Positions 35,183-43,543 of a stretch of DNA of 64,000 nt are shown piece by piece. The translations under genes and the position numbers were made by a program. Source of the stretch: Alteromonas sp. KUL49 (GTDB lineage: Bacteria; Pseudomonadota; Gammaproteobacteria; Enterobacterales; Alteromonadaceae); assembly GCF_006538345.1 (NCBI RefSeq), contig NZ_BJKL01000010.1:1-64000 (forward strand), given 5' to 3'. How positions within the stretch are numbered: position 1 is the first letter of the stretch; every line of letters starts with the position of its first letter. Below the pieces are notes generated by a model. That model saw only the letters and a list, made by a program, of their open reading frames with translations, made no database searches and was not told the origin of the DNA.

Positions 35183-37545
35183 TGCTGTTTACGCGCCACA
35201 ATCGACCACTTTCCAGCGGGAAGTGCTATTTTAAAATATTTATCTGTTTCCCCTAGCCAGGTTACGTCACTTAAGCTTTCGCTTTGAATATCACTGCGAG
35301 ACAAGATATGCCCATTGATTTTCACATCACCAATATCAAAATAATCGGACGGAATACCCAGCGTCGCGACAGTTTCCTCGGGAGATATTAGATTGATTCG
35401 GATTTCACTTTCATCTTTCTCAAGTTCAAAAGAAACATCACCATTGATGCTGGGTACCCGCTGTTCAACTCTAGTCAAGTGTGCCAGGTTCGGCATGATC
35501 TCATAGGTCTTCCACCCCACTGAGGTTGGGCTTATCCCCGCAATATACTGACTCAGCACGGTACTTGGTGCATTCCAGGCATGATTCTCCGTTCCTCTAG
35601 CAGGAAGGTATTCAGCTAAAGTAGACAGTTCTGGGTTGTTAACCTGCTCGCCGTAACGAGATTTCATTCGAGTCAGCGCATCATCATAGCGCTGTGCAAT
35701 TGCCATGGCGTTGTACACCATCCATTCAAAATGTGGACTCGCAAATTGGTTAGGCACAAGGACATTATCAACGATATCTTGATATTGTTCAGGCTCTGCT
35801 AAGCCGAACAATATCGCTACTGCGTTAGCTCTATCGTCTTTAAACTGGCTTGCGTCACTACTGAAATAACCATGCTTCCAGTAGTGGCGTTGATAAGCGG
35901 ATTTAATGGACCGAATACGCTCGTCATAAAACGCGATATGTTCTTTGTCATCTAGTTCAATAGCCATTTTTCGCGCAGAGACGAGAGCACTGTAATAGAG
36001 CGCATTTTGTATAACGGGATAATCAATCGTGTCTTGTGGTCCCCAATCTGTCCACTTCCATGCTCCATTTCTGAAAGTTGCTAAACCATCCTCTTTGATT
36101 GCCCACAAGGTGAGATAACGGTGAACATAAGGATAAGCAAACGCCAAGGTGTCAATGTCGCCCGTGTTAAAGTAGTAGTGCCAGATACCTTGTTCGATAA
36201 ACTGTAGGCTCTGTGCAGGTAGTTCGCGAAAACGTCCGGGTCCCAAGCCAGCAAAAATACCTGACTCGCTGTCACTAAATGCCAGTGTTACCTTAATCGC
36301 CTTCTTTAGAAGGTTACGACCTGGCTCATCCATGGAGTAAAATAGATAGCTCGCTTGGTCAGCCACGTCGCCGATCCATAACCCTCGTTCTCTGTCTGGC
36401 GTGTCCATGAAGTTGTCTCTTGCACAGATATACAAAGTATTTTCAGCCATTTGCCAAATACGGGTTAACCAAGGATCATCTGATTCAAAGTGCCCTGGTG
36501 TATCGCCTACCCCAGTCCATCGATATTTTAAGCCGTGAACTACAACGCCTTTAGGTATATTGAATTCGATAGTACGGCCGTTGCTCCACGAATAGGATTC
36601 AAATTGTTGTCGTCCAGGTTTGGCAATGTAGGTGGCATCTATGGTGTTTAGACGCATATTAGATTTGATATGTATCTTTTCCCCACCACTCGCCTCTATG
36701 TCTAAATAGGGGGTAAAGTTCTTGTTGAAATCGAGCGTGCAGTGAATCGTTTGCCCGTCAGTAACGAAAGGAAAAGTACCTTCGGGATAATTAGTACAAT
36801 TGGCAAGACCATGGTTAGTGAGTGGAGGAATTTCACTGGGGTACAAATTGAAGAATGGCGCTTTAGGTGGTGTACGGATAGTCTTTGGCTCACTCCAATG
36901 GTCATCATTGTAGCCTGGCATATACCACGCACTGTTTGTCCAATCATGCATATCTTGGTTAGCGTCATAGTGAATACTCCAAGCAGCAATACGATAAGGC
37001 GGCTTTTTCTCAATATCTTGCCGATAAGCCTCATGTCGTGTCACTTTCCAAGTCGCATCAGACACTATTTGCTGCTCACCCACATCGGCTTGAAATATAA
37101 AGCCGCCTTGATGTGATGAGATGTGCGTGCCTTTTTGTCCGTCGTCTCCGTAATACCATACAAGCGCCGAAACCGTATTCTCACCGGCCTTTAAAAAAGG
37201 GCCAATATCAATGGTGTCATAATATTTGTTAGAAGCAATGGCATAAAAATCGACTCGAGGAGACGCCTTAACAGGGCTAGGGCCGCCGGTGTAGCTCCCC
37301 TCAAACACTACCTGCTCACCGTTTATCCATAACCAATATTTGGTATCTGCGCTAATGTGAGCAAAAGCAACGGATGTGGGTTCATTGATGACGATAGTCT
37401 TGCGCATCGCAGTCCATGTATTTGGCTCGGTAAACCTCTCTTTAGTCCAAATCCATTCCGCATTCCATTCGACTGCGCTAGCAAGTACAGTTTGAGAGAA
37501 AATGAAAAGTCCACAGACTCCTGAGAGAATAAAACGCAATGCCAT
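35179..37545 (-). CDS. Divergent GH78-type alpha-L-rhamnosidase
   Basis: 788 residues with a signal peptide ending near TVLASA. The N-terminal jelly roll starts EWNAEWIWTKERF and includes YWLWINGEQVVFEG. The helical barrel has DNFMDTPDRERGLWIGD in place of the usual GH78 DCPQR-type motif, and ENHAWNAPSTVLSQY in place of NHYAYG, so the active site is recognisable but altered. The C-terminal beta domain has the RVPSINGDVSFE element. It probably acts on alpha-rhamnosyl groups in a different context (for example next to sulfate) from the neighbouring GH78. Between the FecR-LamG gene (76 bases) and the GH78 lipoprotein gene (four-base overlap). Confidence 0.82.
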   Translation of the reverse strand: MALRFILSGVCGLFIFSQTVLASAVEWNAEWIWTKERFTEPNTWTAMRKTIVINEPTSVAFAHISADTKYWLWINGEQVVFEGSYTGGPSPVKASPRVDFYAIASNKYYDTIDIGPFLKAGENTVSALVWYYGDDGQKGTHISSHQGGFIFQADVGEQQIVSDATWKVTRHEAYRQDIEKKPPYRIAAWSIHYDANQDMHDWTNSAWYMPGYNDDHWSEPKTIRTPPKAPFFNLYPSEIPPLTNHGLANCTNYPEGTFPFVTDGQTIHCTLDFNKNFTPYLDIEASGGEKIHIKSNMRLNTIDATYIAKPGRQQFESYSWSNGRTIEFNIPKGVVVHGLKYRWTGVGDTPGHFESDDPWLTRIWQMAENTLYICARDNFMDTPDRERGLWIGDVADQASYLFYSMDEPGRNLLKKAIKVTLAFSDSESGIFAGLGPGRFRELPAQSLQFIEQGIWHYYFNTGDIDTLAFAYPYVHRYLTLWAIKEDGLATFRNGAWKWTDWGPQDTIDYPVIQNALYYSALVSARKMAIELDDKEHIAFYDERIRSIKSAYQRHYWKHGYFSSDASQFKDDRANAVAILFGLAEPEQYQDIVDNVLVPNQFASPHFEWMVYNAMAIAQRYDDALTRMKSRYGEQVNNPELSTLAEYLPARGTENHAWNAPSTVLSQYIAGISPTSVGWKTYEIMPNLAHLTRVEQRVPSINGDVSFELEKDESEIRINLISPEETVATLGIPSDYFDIGDVKINGHILSRSDIQSESLSDVTWLGETDKYFKIALPAGKWSIVARKQQ

Positions 37546-37621
37546 AAAAAACCTGTAATAAATATAGTGGAGCTACATGTTGTTACAGGAATAGCGAATG
37601 ATAGTAGAAACTACTACCCCA

Positions 37622-39238
37622 CTATTCAGAAGATTTCATGCTATCTGGTAGCCCAGTTACTGGGTCGATGACATAGGTGCTGTTGGGACTTAGGGGTATT
37701 TTCACATTCTCCGGCAGGTTGTCTTGATTGGAAGACAATCCGAAATAATTGTTGCCTTTTTGAACTTCAGAAAAATGCTGCTTTATTGCCCAGGGTGTCA
37801 AAGCAAAGTCGTAGAACGCCACTTCATCAATCACGCCATTAAATGCCTCTATGTGCCATCGATGCTGAGCAGGATTGTTACCTACAGCAGCGGTTCCCGG
37901 CCCTCCACTGAGTACTTTTGAACCGGGAATGTATTGATAGCTAGCAAGCTCAATACCATTGATAAAAATAGACTTTCTCCCGGTATTCACTTGGTAAGTC
38001 GCAACAACATGATAAGAATTCCCGTTATTTATTTCTGCTAAAGATGGCCTACCGTTTTTGCCATCGAGAGGGAGCTTCAACTCATGGTAGCCCTGCCCCA
38101 AGATATATAATCCGAAACTTAGACTCTGAGCAAAATCGCCCTCTGGTTTAAGGTAGGCCTTTCCTCTGTCGTGTTGAAAACTGAGTAACATACGTAGTTC
38201 TTGGTCGCCGTTGTCTTTGCGAAAAATCTCATCTATGTCACCAAACTTTCCTGTATATGAGGGTCGAATGAGCGCTTCTATTGTGACACCATCAGACACG
38301 GCAAAAGAACCAGTTCCTGGCGCGTTTCCGCCACCGCTCCCCACATCAATACGCGCATCAGCCGAATTATCAAACGCAAAGGCTCCCGTGCCAACCAAAC
38401 CATCTATTCTACGAGCAGCTGGGCCAGTAAAACCATGAGCATCACCGGAAGTATCAATAACGCGATCACTAGCGCCCTCAAAAGGCCAATAATGTTTGGG
38501 CTTCCACCGCTTAGGTTGAATTAAAGTTGACTCTCCAGTCAACAGTTCAAACTGTTCATTGTCCACTGTCACCGCTAAATCGCTTCCATTGGTGTCGAGC
38601 GTAAAGCTATCACTGTGCACGAGTGTATTTTGCCCAGTCGTACTCTCTACCTCTATCATCCCGCTGTAAAAAGTTAATTCTTGGCGATTAAAAAGCTTAA
38701 ACTCAGCATTAGCCGATAGATGTAAAATATTACCATTGCCAAGCCGCACTCTTGTTGGTTGAAGTGTTCGATAGTTTCCAGCGACAAGCTTGTCTCCCAG
38801 TATTATGCCCTGTCCTATGGTTTCTAGACTGCCATCCGACAACTCTGCGATGTACGGTGAACTTGATGAAAGGTAACGATAGCCAATAAACATACACAGC
38901 ATAACAACCGCGATAACAATTGGTACAATCAACCAATGGCTTTTCTTTCTGCTTGGCGCGGCGTCAACTGACATCACGTGAGGTGTGTCGCGATGCTCAG
39001 AGTGACTAGGCCTAAACACAAGTTCTTCTGTGGTCCTCCGGAAAACAAGTTCCAGATCAGGACCCTCACACTGGCTCAATTGCATGTGCATGGCAATGTA
39101 ATCATAGTAAAAACGCTGAGCTTCCACGTTGCCATGTAACATGTGCTCTAGCGCTTCCAATTGCTCAGGTGTAGCTATATCTGAACATACTGCGTCTGCA
39201 ATCTCGCGAACCGAACTGAACTTATCACTCCGACTCAC
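37622..39238 (-). CDS. FecR-type membrane anti-sigma/sensor protein with C-terminal LamG domain
   Basis: 538 residues. The cytoplasmic N-terminus (1-100) resembles an anti-sigma segment (EQLEALEHMLHGNVEAQRFYYDYI). A single membrane helix is at about 102-123. Residues about 145-245 form a FecR domain (GDKLVAGNYRTLQ, RVRLGNGNILHLSANAEF, SGMIEVES), and about 250-500 a LamG/concanavalin domain (HYWPFEGASDRVIDTSGD, IFINGIELASY, IDEVAFYDFALTPWAIKQHF). Sigma-FecR-LamG sets are typical of Planctomycetes and Verrucomicrobia and unusual here. The LamG part would lie in the periplasm and could sense sugar directly. Its start overlaps the stop of the sigma factor gene by four bases. The rhamnosidase genes follow. 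Confidence 0.82.
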   Translation of the reverse strand: MSRSDKFSSVREIADAVCSDIATPEQLEALEHMLHGNVEAQRFYYDYIAMHMQLSQCEGPDLELVFRRTTEELVFRPSHSEHRDTPHVMSVDAAPSRKKSHWLIVPIVIAVVMLCMFIGYRYLSSSSPYIAELSDGSLETIGQGIILGDKLVAGNYRTLQPTRVRLGNGNILHLSANAEFKLFNRQELTFYSGMIEVESTTGQNTLVHSDSFTLDTNGSDLAVTVDNEQFELLTGESTLIQPKRWKPKHYWPFEGASDRVIDTSGDAHGFTGPAARRIDGLVGTGAFAFDNSADARIDVGSGGGNAPGTGSFAVSDGVTIEALIRPSYTGKFGDIDEIFRKDNGDQELRMLLSFQHDRGKAYLKPEGDFAQSLSFGLYILGQGYHELKLPLDGKNGRPSLAEINNGNSYHVVATYQVNTGRKSIFINGIELASYQYIPGSKVLSGGPGTAAVGNNPAQHRWHIEAFNGVIDEVAFYDFALTPWAIKQHFSEVQKGNNYFGLSSNQDNLPENVKIPLSPNSTYVIDPVTGLPDSMKSSE

Positions 39239-39831
39239 TGGTCTATTCCACTGGTATGCTTGTCAACGCAATCAAATAAGCGTTTTCGAAGTTTATGCAC
39301 TGATTTACGGATGGCGTGAATAGAACGTCCCGTGTTATCGGCAATGTTTTGCGCGGTTAAATTTTGTACGTAAAAGCCTTGATAAATGCTTTTCAGTGGC
39401 GAAGATAACAAAGCGCAACACTGCTCTAATTGTTGCCAGCGCTTCTCTTTAGTTACCATATCCGTATCAAATTGCGCCATGTTATTGTTGAACTCAGTGA
39501 GGAAATCTTCGCTCAATCCGAGTTGATATTTACCTTTTTCTTGACGCATCCGTCTTATGCGATTAAACGCAATGACATTTGCCCATTTCGAAAAATTGGT
39601 GCCAAGTTCAAACTTATCAAACTCTTTCCACAGTGTGAGACTGGTTTCTTGAAATACATCATCGGCGATAGCTCTATCACTCACAAAGGCAAAAATATAG
39701 GCGTACAAACGTCGTCTGTCTTTTTCGAACAAGACTTTAAATACTTCGGCACTATTGGCGTTGTTTACTCCAGTCTGATGGGCACAGACAGCAGCTAAAT
39801 AATGATTTGAAGACACAGTTGAGCTGAGCAT
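39235..39831 (-). CDS. ECF sigma factor, Planctomycete/Verrucomicrobia-like type
   Basis: 198 residues. Region 2 is visible at about 28-95 (VLFEKDRRRLYAYIFAFV, ADDVFQETSLTLWKEFDKF, WANVIAFNRIRRMRQ) and region 4 at about 135-190 (LLSSPLKSIYQGFYVQNLTAQNIADNTGRSIHAIRKSVHKLRKRL). The wording of both regions resembles the sigma-70 family named after Rhodopirellula and Verrucomicrobium more than the FecI type. It probably transcribes its own operon (FecR-LamG, two GH78 genes, isomerase) when released by the partner. I saw no clear Shine-Dalgarno at the ATG, so the start is tentative. The 290-base upstream gap probably holds the promoter. Confidence 0.88.
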   Translation of the reverse strand: MLSSTVSSNHYLAAVCAHQTGVNNANSAEVFKVLFEKDRRRLYAYIFAFVSDRAIADDVFQETSLTLWKEFDKFELGTNFSKWANVIAFNRIRRMRQEKGKYQLGLSEDFLTEFNNNMAQFDTDMVTKEKRWQQLEQCCALLSSPLKSIYQGFYVQNLTAQNIADNTGRSIHAIRKSVHKLRKRLFDCVDKHTSGIDQ

Positions 39832-40121
39832 AGGGGTGACATTTAAATGAACTACCGTTTTATAATCGCACTAAAACCAATATTGATACATTTTCGCAAC
39901 ATTACGTTCAAATAAAGTCAATTACAAGCAAAAGCAACCAAAAATAGAGTATTGGTGTTTTTTGCGGCCAGCTCGTGGAGTAATAAACCTCTCAACTCAA
40001 GAGTCCAAATATGGTTTTACGGCGTATGAATGATGTACCCAAATAGCTGACATTATATATAGCGACAGATCAACTGAAGTCCTTATCAGACATACTCATC
40101 ATTCAACCATATGGATATTGT
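39832..40121. promoter_or_regulatory. Divergent intergenic region between the ECF sigma and MFS genes
   Basis: About 290 bases without a gene, expected to hold the sigma operon promoter and the MFS promoter. A/T rich; I saw no inverted repeat strong enough to report. Confidence 0.4.
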
Positions 40122-41354
40122 GTGCCAACAAAAATCTCTAACCCAGCAATATTTGCACGTTTGGTCACCATACAAACATGTACTAAGCTAGCGGATACAC
40201 TGCTTTCCGCGAGTACAACGCTTCCTTGGATTTTAATGTCTATCGGGGCACCTAGTTGGATGATTTCTGTGTTAGTGCCTATTCGTGAATCTGGTGCCCT
40301 TATCCCACAGTGGCCCATTAAAAATGGTACGTCTCATATTCAAAATCGTGTCGCTTTATGGCGAGGGGGCGCAGTAATCCAATCCATTTGTATTGCTTTT
40401 ATGGTCCCGTCGGTCTTATTTCTACAACCGCTTATGGCAGGATTAGCCATACTGGTTTTACTGTCGATTATGAGTATTGGGCGGTCTTTGTGCTCACTCA
40501 CAATGAAAGATATTCAGGGCCACAACGTCAGTAAGGGAAATCGAGGAAGATTAACCGGTATGGTTGCTACGCTTTCTGGCATAATCGCTCTTTTCTCAGC
40601 GGGAATTCTCTGGATTGGCCAAAAAAATATCGGCGATAGTTTGTTGGTCTCTGTTGTTGGAATATCAAGTCTATTAGTAATAAGCAGCTTATTTTTTTCT
40701 AGAAGCGTTAGTGCAAAAGTCAAAGTAGATTCAAATGGCAATAATCGTCTCTTAGATTTGTTCAACCTAGTACGCACTAATAATGACTTAAAACACTTAG
40801 TGATGAGCCGATGCCTTTTTCTTCATGGGGCACTAGTCGCGCCTTTCTTTGTCACCCTTTCTATGAACGAAGAACACTCTGAATTCACACTGCCCTTTTT
40901 TATCGCAGCAAGCGCTGTCGCGACATTTACCTCATCATATTTATGGGGATTGTTGTCAGACAAAAGTGCGATAAGATCCTTACTGATCGGCGGCTTCATT
41001 TGTGTAGTATCTTGCACCTTGTTTGTTTTATTTTCTCAATTAAACAGTGTTGCAGCAGTCTTGTGTTTCTTTTTACTTAACGTTGGCTATGCGGGTATCA
41101 GAAACGGAAGAAAGACTTATATTTTAGATATTGCTGACGCTGGCGAGCGCACGTCTTATGTAGCCTCTGGTAACACTATCGTAGGCATAGTACTGCTGGG
41201 CTTAGGGGCATTTTATGCATTACTTTTCGGCATAATTGAACATCACATAATCTCAGTAATGGGAATCCTCATTTTGGCTGGCTGTCTTCATACCACGATG
41301 TTAAAAAAGGAAAATAAAATCGAATTGAGTACTGTTACAAAATCTGACCGCTAA
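40122..41354 (+). CDS. MFS-type membrane transporter
   Basis: 410 residues from a GTG; the ATG at 40111 is out of frame. At least ten hydrophobic segments are spread through the length in two halves with a charged middle loop (about 200-220), the layout of major facilitator transporters. A loop element after the fourth helix region reads KDIQGHNVSKGNRGRLTGM. A characteristic LWGLLSDKSAIRSLLIGG (MFS A-like loop) is near 280. The substrate cannot be inferred. It is divergent from the polysaccharide sigma operon, and its end lies 93 bases before the alpha/beta hydrolase gene. It might be the border of the polysaccharide locus. Confidence 0.72.
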   Translation: MPTKISNPAIFARLVTIQTCTKLADTLLSASTTLPWILMSIGAPSWMISVLVPIRESGALIPQWPIKNGTSHIQNRVALWRGGAVIQSICIAFMVPSVLFLQPLMAGLAILVLLSIMSIGRSLCSLTMKDIQGHNVSKGNRGRLTGMVATLSGIIALFSAGILWIGQKNIGDSLLVSVVGISSLLVISSLFFSRSVSAKVKVDSNGNNRLLDLFNLVRTNNDLKHLVMSRCLFLHGALVAPFFVTLSMNEEHSEFTLPFFIAASAVATFTSSYLWGLLSDKSAIRSLLIGGFICVVSCTLFVLFSQLNSVAAVLCFFLLNVGYAGIRNGRKTYILDIADAGERTSYVASGNTIVGIVLLGLGAFYALLFGIIEHHIISVMGILILAGCLHTTMLKKENKIELSTVTKSDR

Positions 41355-41446
41355 TTACGTTCAACCTAAATTTTTTCATAAATTTTGTCACACCTTGTCG
41401 ATTCATCGTGACTTCGTATTGATAGCCAATTTTACGGAGTCCAAAA

Positions 41447-42324
41447 ATGAATGTTTTACCATTACTTATAGCCCTAACAATTTTAGTGTTCACAGACACA
41501 GCTGCGGCCTCAAAATCGCCAGTTCGTTTCAATGTAGACGTAGTTGGAGAAGGTACACCGGTGCTGCTCATACCCGGCTTTCTCTCTGATCAGCGTGTTT
41601 GGGATGATATAGCAATCCCACTTTCAACACAGTTTGAACTTCATCGCATAAGTATTGCAGGGTTCGGAAGTACTCCTAAATCACAAGCGCCTTCACTTAA
41701 AGAGTTAAGAGAACAATTACTCGGTTACATAAAAACAAAAACCTAAAGGATGTTGTTATTGTTGGGCACAGCTTGGGTGGATTTATGGGTATATGGTTAG
41801 CTACCGAAGATAAAGACACTATAACCGCGGTGGTGTCTGTTGATGGCTTACCCTTTATTGGACCAGTTTTTACACAAAGTTCAGAGGTCACCGTTTCCGA
41901 TCTATCCTCACAAGCTAGTTTCCTGCAATCCTTTTATTCGGAACTCGACTCAGCGGGAATGCGTATGGCAGCACAAAGAGGCATCCACCACCAAGCTGAA
42001 GCGGGGGAACATCAGGCAACAATACTAGAGATGGCAGCCATGTCTGACCCAGCGACGGCATCTGATGCAATTTACACCATTATGACGACTGACTTGCGAG
42101 ACAAATTGTCAAATGTCTCTGCGCAAATTACTCTGTTAGGTGCATCAGGGGGCTTTACCAATGAAGAGATGAAACAAAATGCGGAAGCGTTATACCAACG
42201 GGAACTCAGCAACGCGTTAAACGCAAACGTGACGATGAATACACAATCTCGCCATTTTATTATGTATGATGATCCCCAATGGCTGTTGACCCAAATTAAA
42301 GCTGCAATACAGGAGGTTGAGTAA
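41447..42324 (+). pseudogene. Alpha/beta hydrolase with signal peptide, frameshifted
   Basis: Two frames (41447-41746 and 41773-42324) together encode one hydrolase of about 292 residues. The first has a signal peptide and GTPVLLIPGFLSDQRVW, including the oxyanion region; the second has the remaining strands and ends RHFIMYDDPQWLL with the catalytic His region. Adding one A in the A5-C-A5 stretch 41731-41741 restores KNLKDVVIVGHSLGGFMG, including the nucleophile elbow GHSLGG that neither frame alone carries. The missing base is in a homopolymer, so a sequencing error is likely. The stop overlaps the start of the next gene by one base, so this protein and the membrane sigma factor are translationally coupled. 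The substrate is unknown. Confidence 0.8.
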
Positions 42325-43442
42325 TGCGGATTGATGTATTAGCTCAACATGTAGACTTTGCTAAAAACGGCGATCAGATGGCATTCTCTGAATTGGTCAA
42401 GGCGACGCAAAATGCCACCACCGCTATTGCCTTGTCTATAGTAAAAGACGTGGATGCGAGTGAGGACGTTGCACAGCAAGCATACATAAAAGTATGGCAG
42501 CAGTTACCTCAATTACAAAAAACTCAAAGTTTTTTACCATGGTTGCGTCAAATAACGCGCTATACCGCAATAAACTATTTACGTGACAACAAAGTTGAAC
42601 AACGTTTATCAAGCGAACATGCAGATGACGTTATTGCGTCCATTGAAAGTGAAATTTTAGAGGGTGATCTGGCGTTGAGCGAGCGTCAGATAAAAACAGA
42701 CTTAGCACGTTTTATTGATGAGCTACCCAGCGAATCCAGAGAACTCATTCTGCTGTACTACAGAGAGGAGCAATCCACACAGCAAGTCGCGCGTCTTTTA
42801 GAACTTTCGGAAGCAAACGTGCGTCAGAAGATATCTCGTGCCCGCCAGCGACTCAAGGAAGATTGGTTAGCTAAGCACGGAAAATTAATTTTAAGCACTG
42901 CGCCGGGTATAGGTTTTACTACTCTCATCGCAAACTTAGTGAGTGCGACAAGTCCAGCAGCGGCCACAACACTGGGAGCTTCAGTGTCGGCTACGCAAAC
43001 AAGCATTTTTGCGAAGATAGTTGCACTGCTAGGAGGCGCATTTTTGGGCGCTATTATGGCAATAGGTGCAGTGTTTTTAAGCACAAAAATGGTACTCAAT
43101 CGAATTTCCGATGATACATACCGCACCCAAATCATTCGGGTCAGAAATTTCATGTTCCTGTGGATTTTATTGTTTGGCGCACTGATAACACTGAGCTATG
43201 AATTCACACATGGTTGGTGGGGCCCGGTTTTAAGTTATGCGTTATTTGCGATTGGCTTGGTAAGACTTATCGAAGCAATGCAATTGCTATCGGCTAAAGC
43301 CGGGCTAAAAAATTCAGGTAAGTGGTGCATTGCACCTACCGACAATAGTTGGCGACGCAAGTTAGCTAATTGGGCCGGTCCAGTGATGGGTGGTATAGGT
43401 TTGTTGTCTGGTTTGATTAGCTCTGGTCGATTGGTGGTATAA
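42324..43442 (+). CDS. ECF-type sigma factor fused to a C-terminal membrane domain
   Basis: 372 residues, against about 180 for a normal ECF sigma. Region 2 (about 12-85: AFSELVKATQNATTAIALSI, EDVAQQAYIKVWQQL, FLPWLRQITRYTAINYLRD) and region 4 (about 125-180: LPSESRELILLYYREEQST, ARLLELSEANVRQKISRARQRL) are both complete. After this come four hydrophobic segments (about 230-255, 273-292, 300-320, 345-368). The sigma factor should therefore be tethered to the inner membrane, needing release or acting in place. It is coupled to the alpha/beta hydrolase gene upstream, suggesting a shared signal, perhaps lipid- or ester-derived. No separate anti-sigma gene is visible. Confidence 0.85.
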   Translation: MRIDVLAQHVDFAKNGDQMAFSELVKATQNATTAIALSIVKDVDASEDVAQQAYIKVWQQLPQLQKTQSFLPWLRQITRYTAINYLRDNKVEQRLSSEHADDVIASIESEILEGDLALSERQIKTDLARFIDELPSESRELILLYYREEQSTQQVARLLELSEANVRQKISRARQRLKEDWLAKHGKLILSTAPGIGFTTLIANLVSATSPAAATTLGASVSATQTSIFAKIVALLGGAFLGAIMAIGAVFLSTKMVLNRISDDTYRTQIIRVRNFMFLWILLFGALITLSYEFTHGWWGPVLSYALFAIGLVRLIEAMQLLSAKAGLKNSGKWCIAPTDNSWRRKLANWAGPVMGGIGLLSGLISSGRLVV

Positions 43443-43543
43443 CGTATTGGGAAGCGTTCAACCATCACCATCAATGATACTTGTGTATTAATACAACAAT
43501 CGCTAATTTTGATAGTCCAATGATTAGTTTCACGGTGTTGTAA

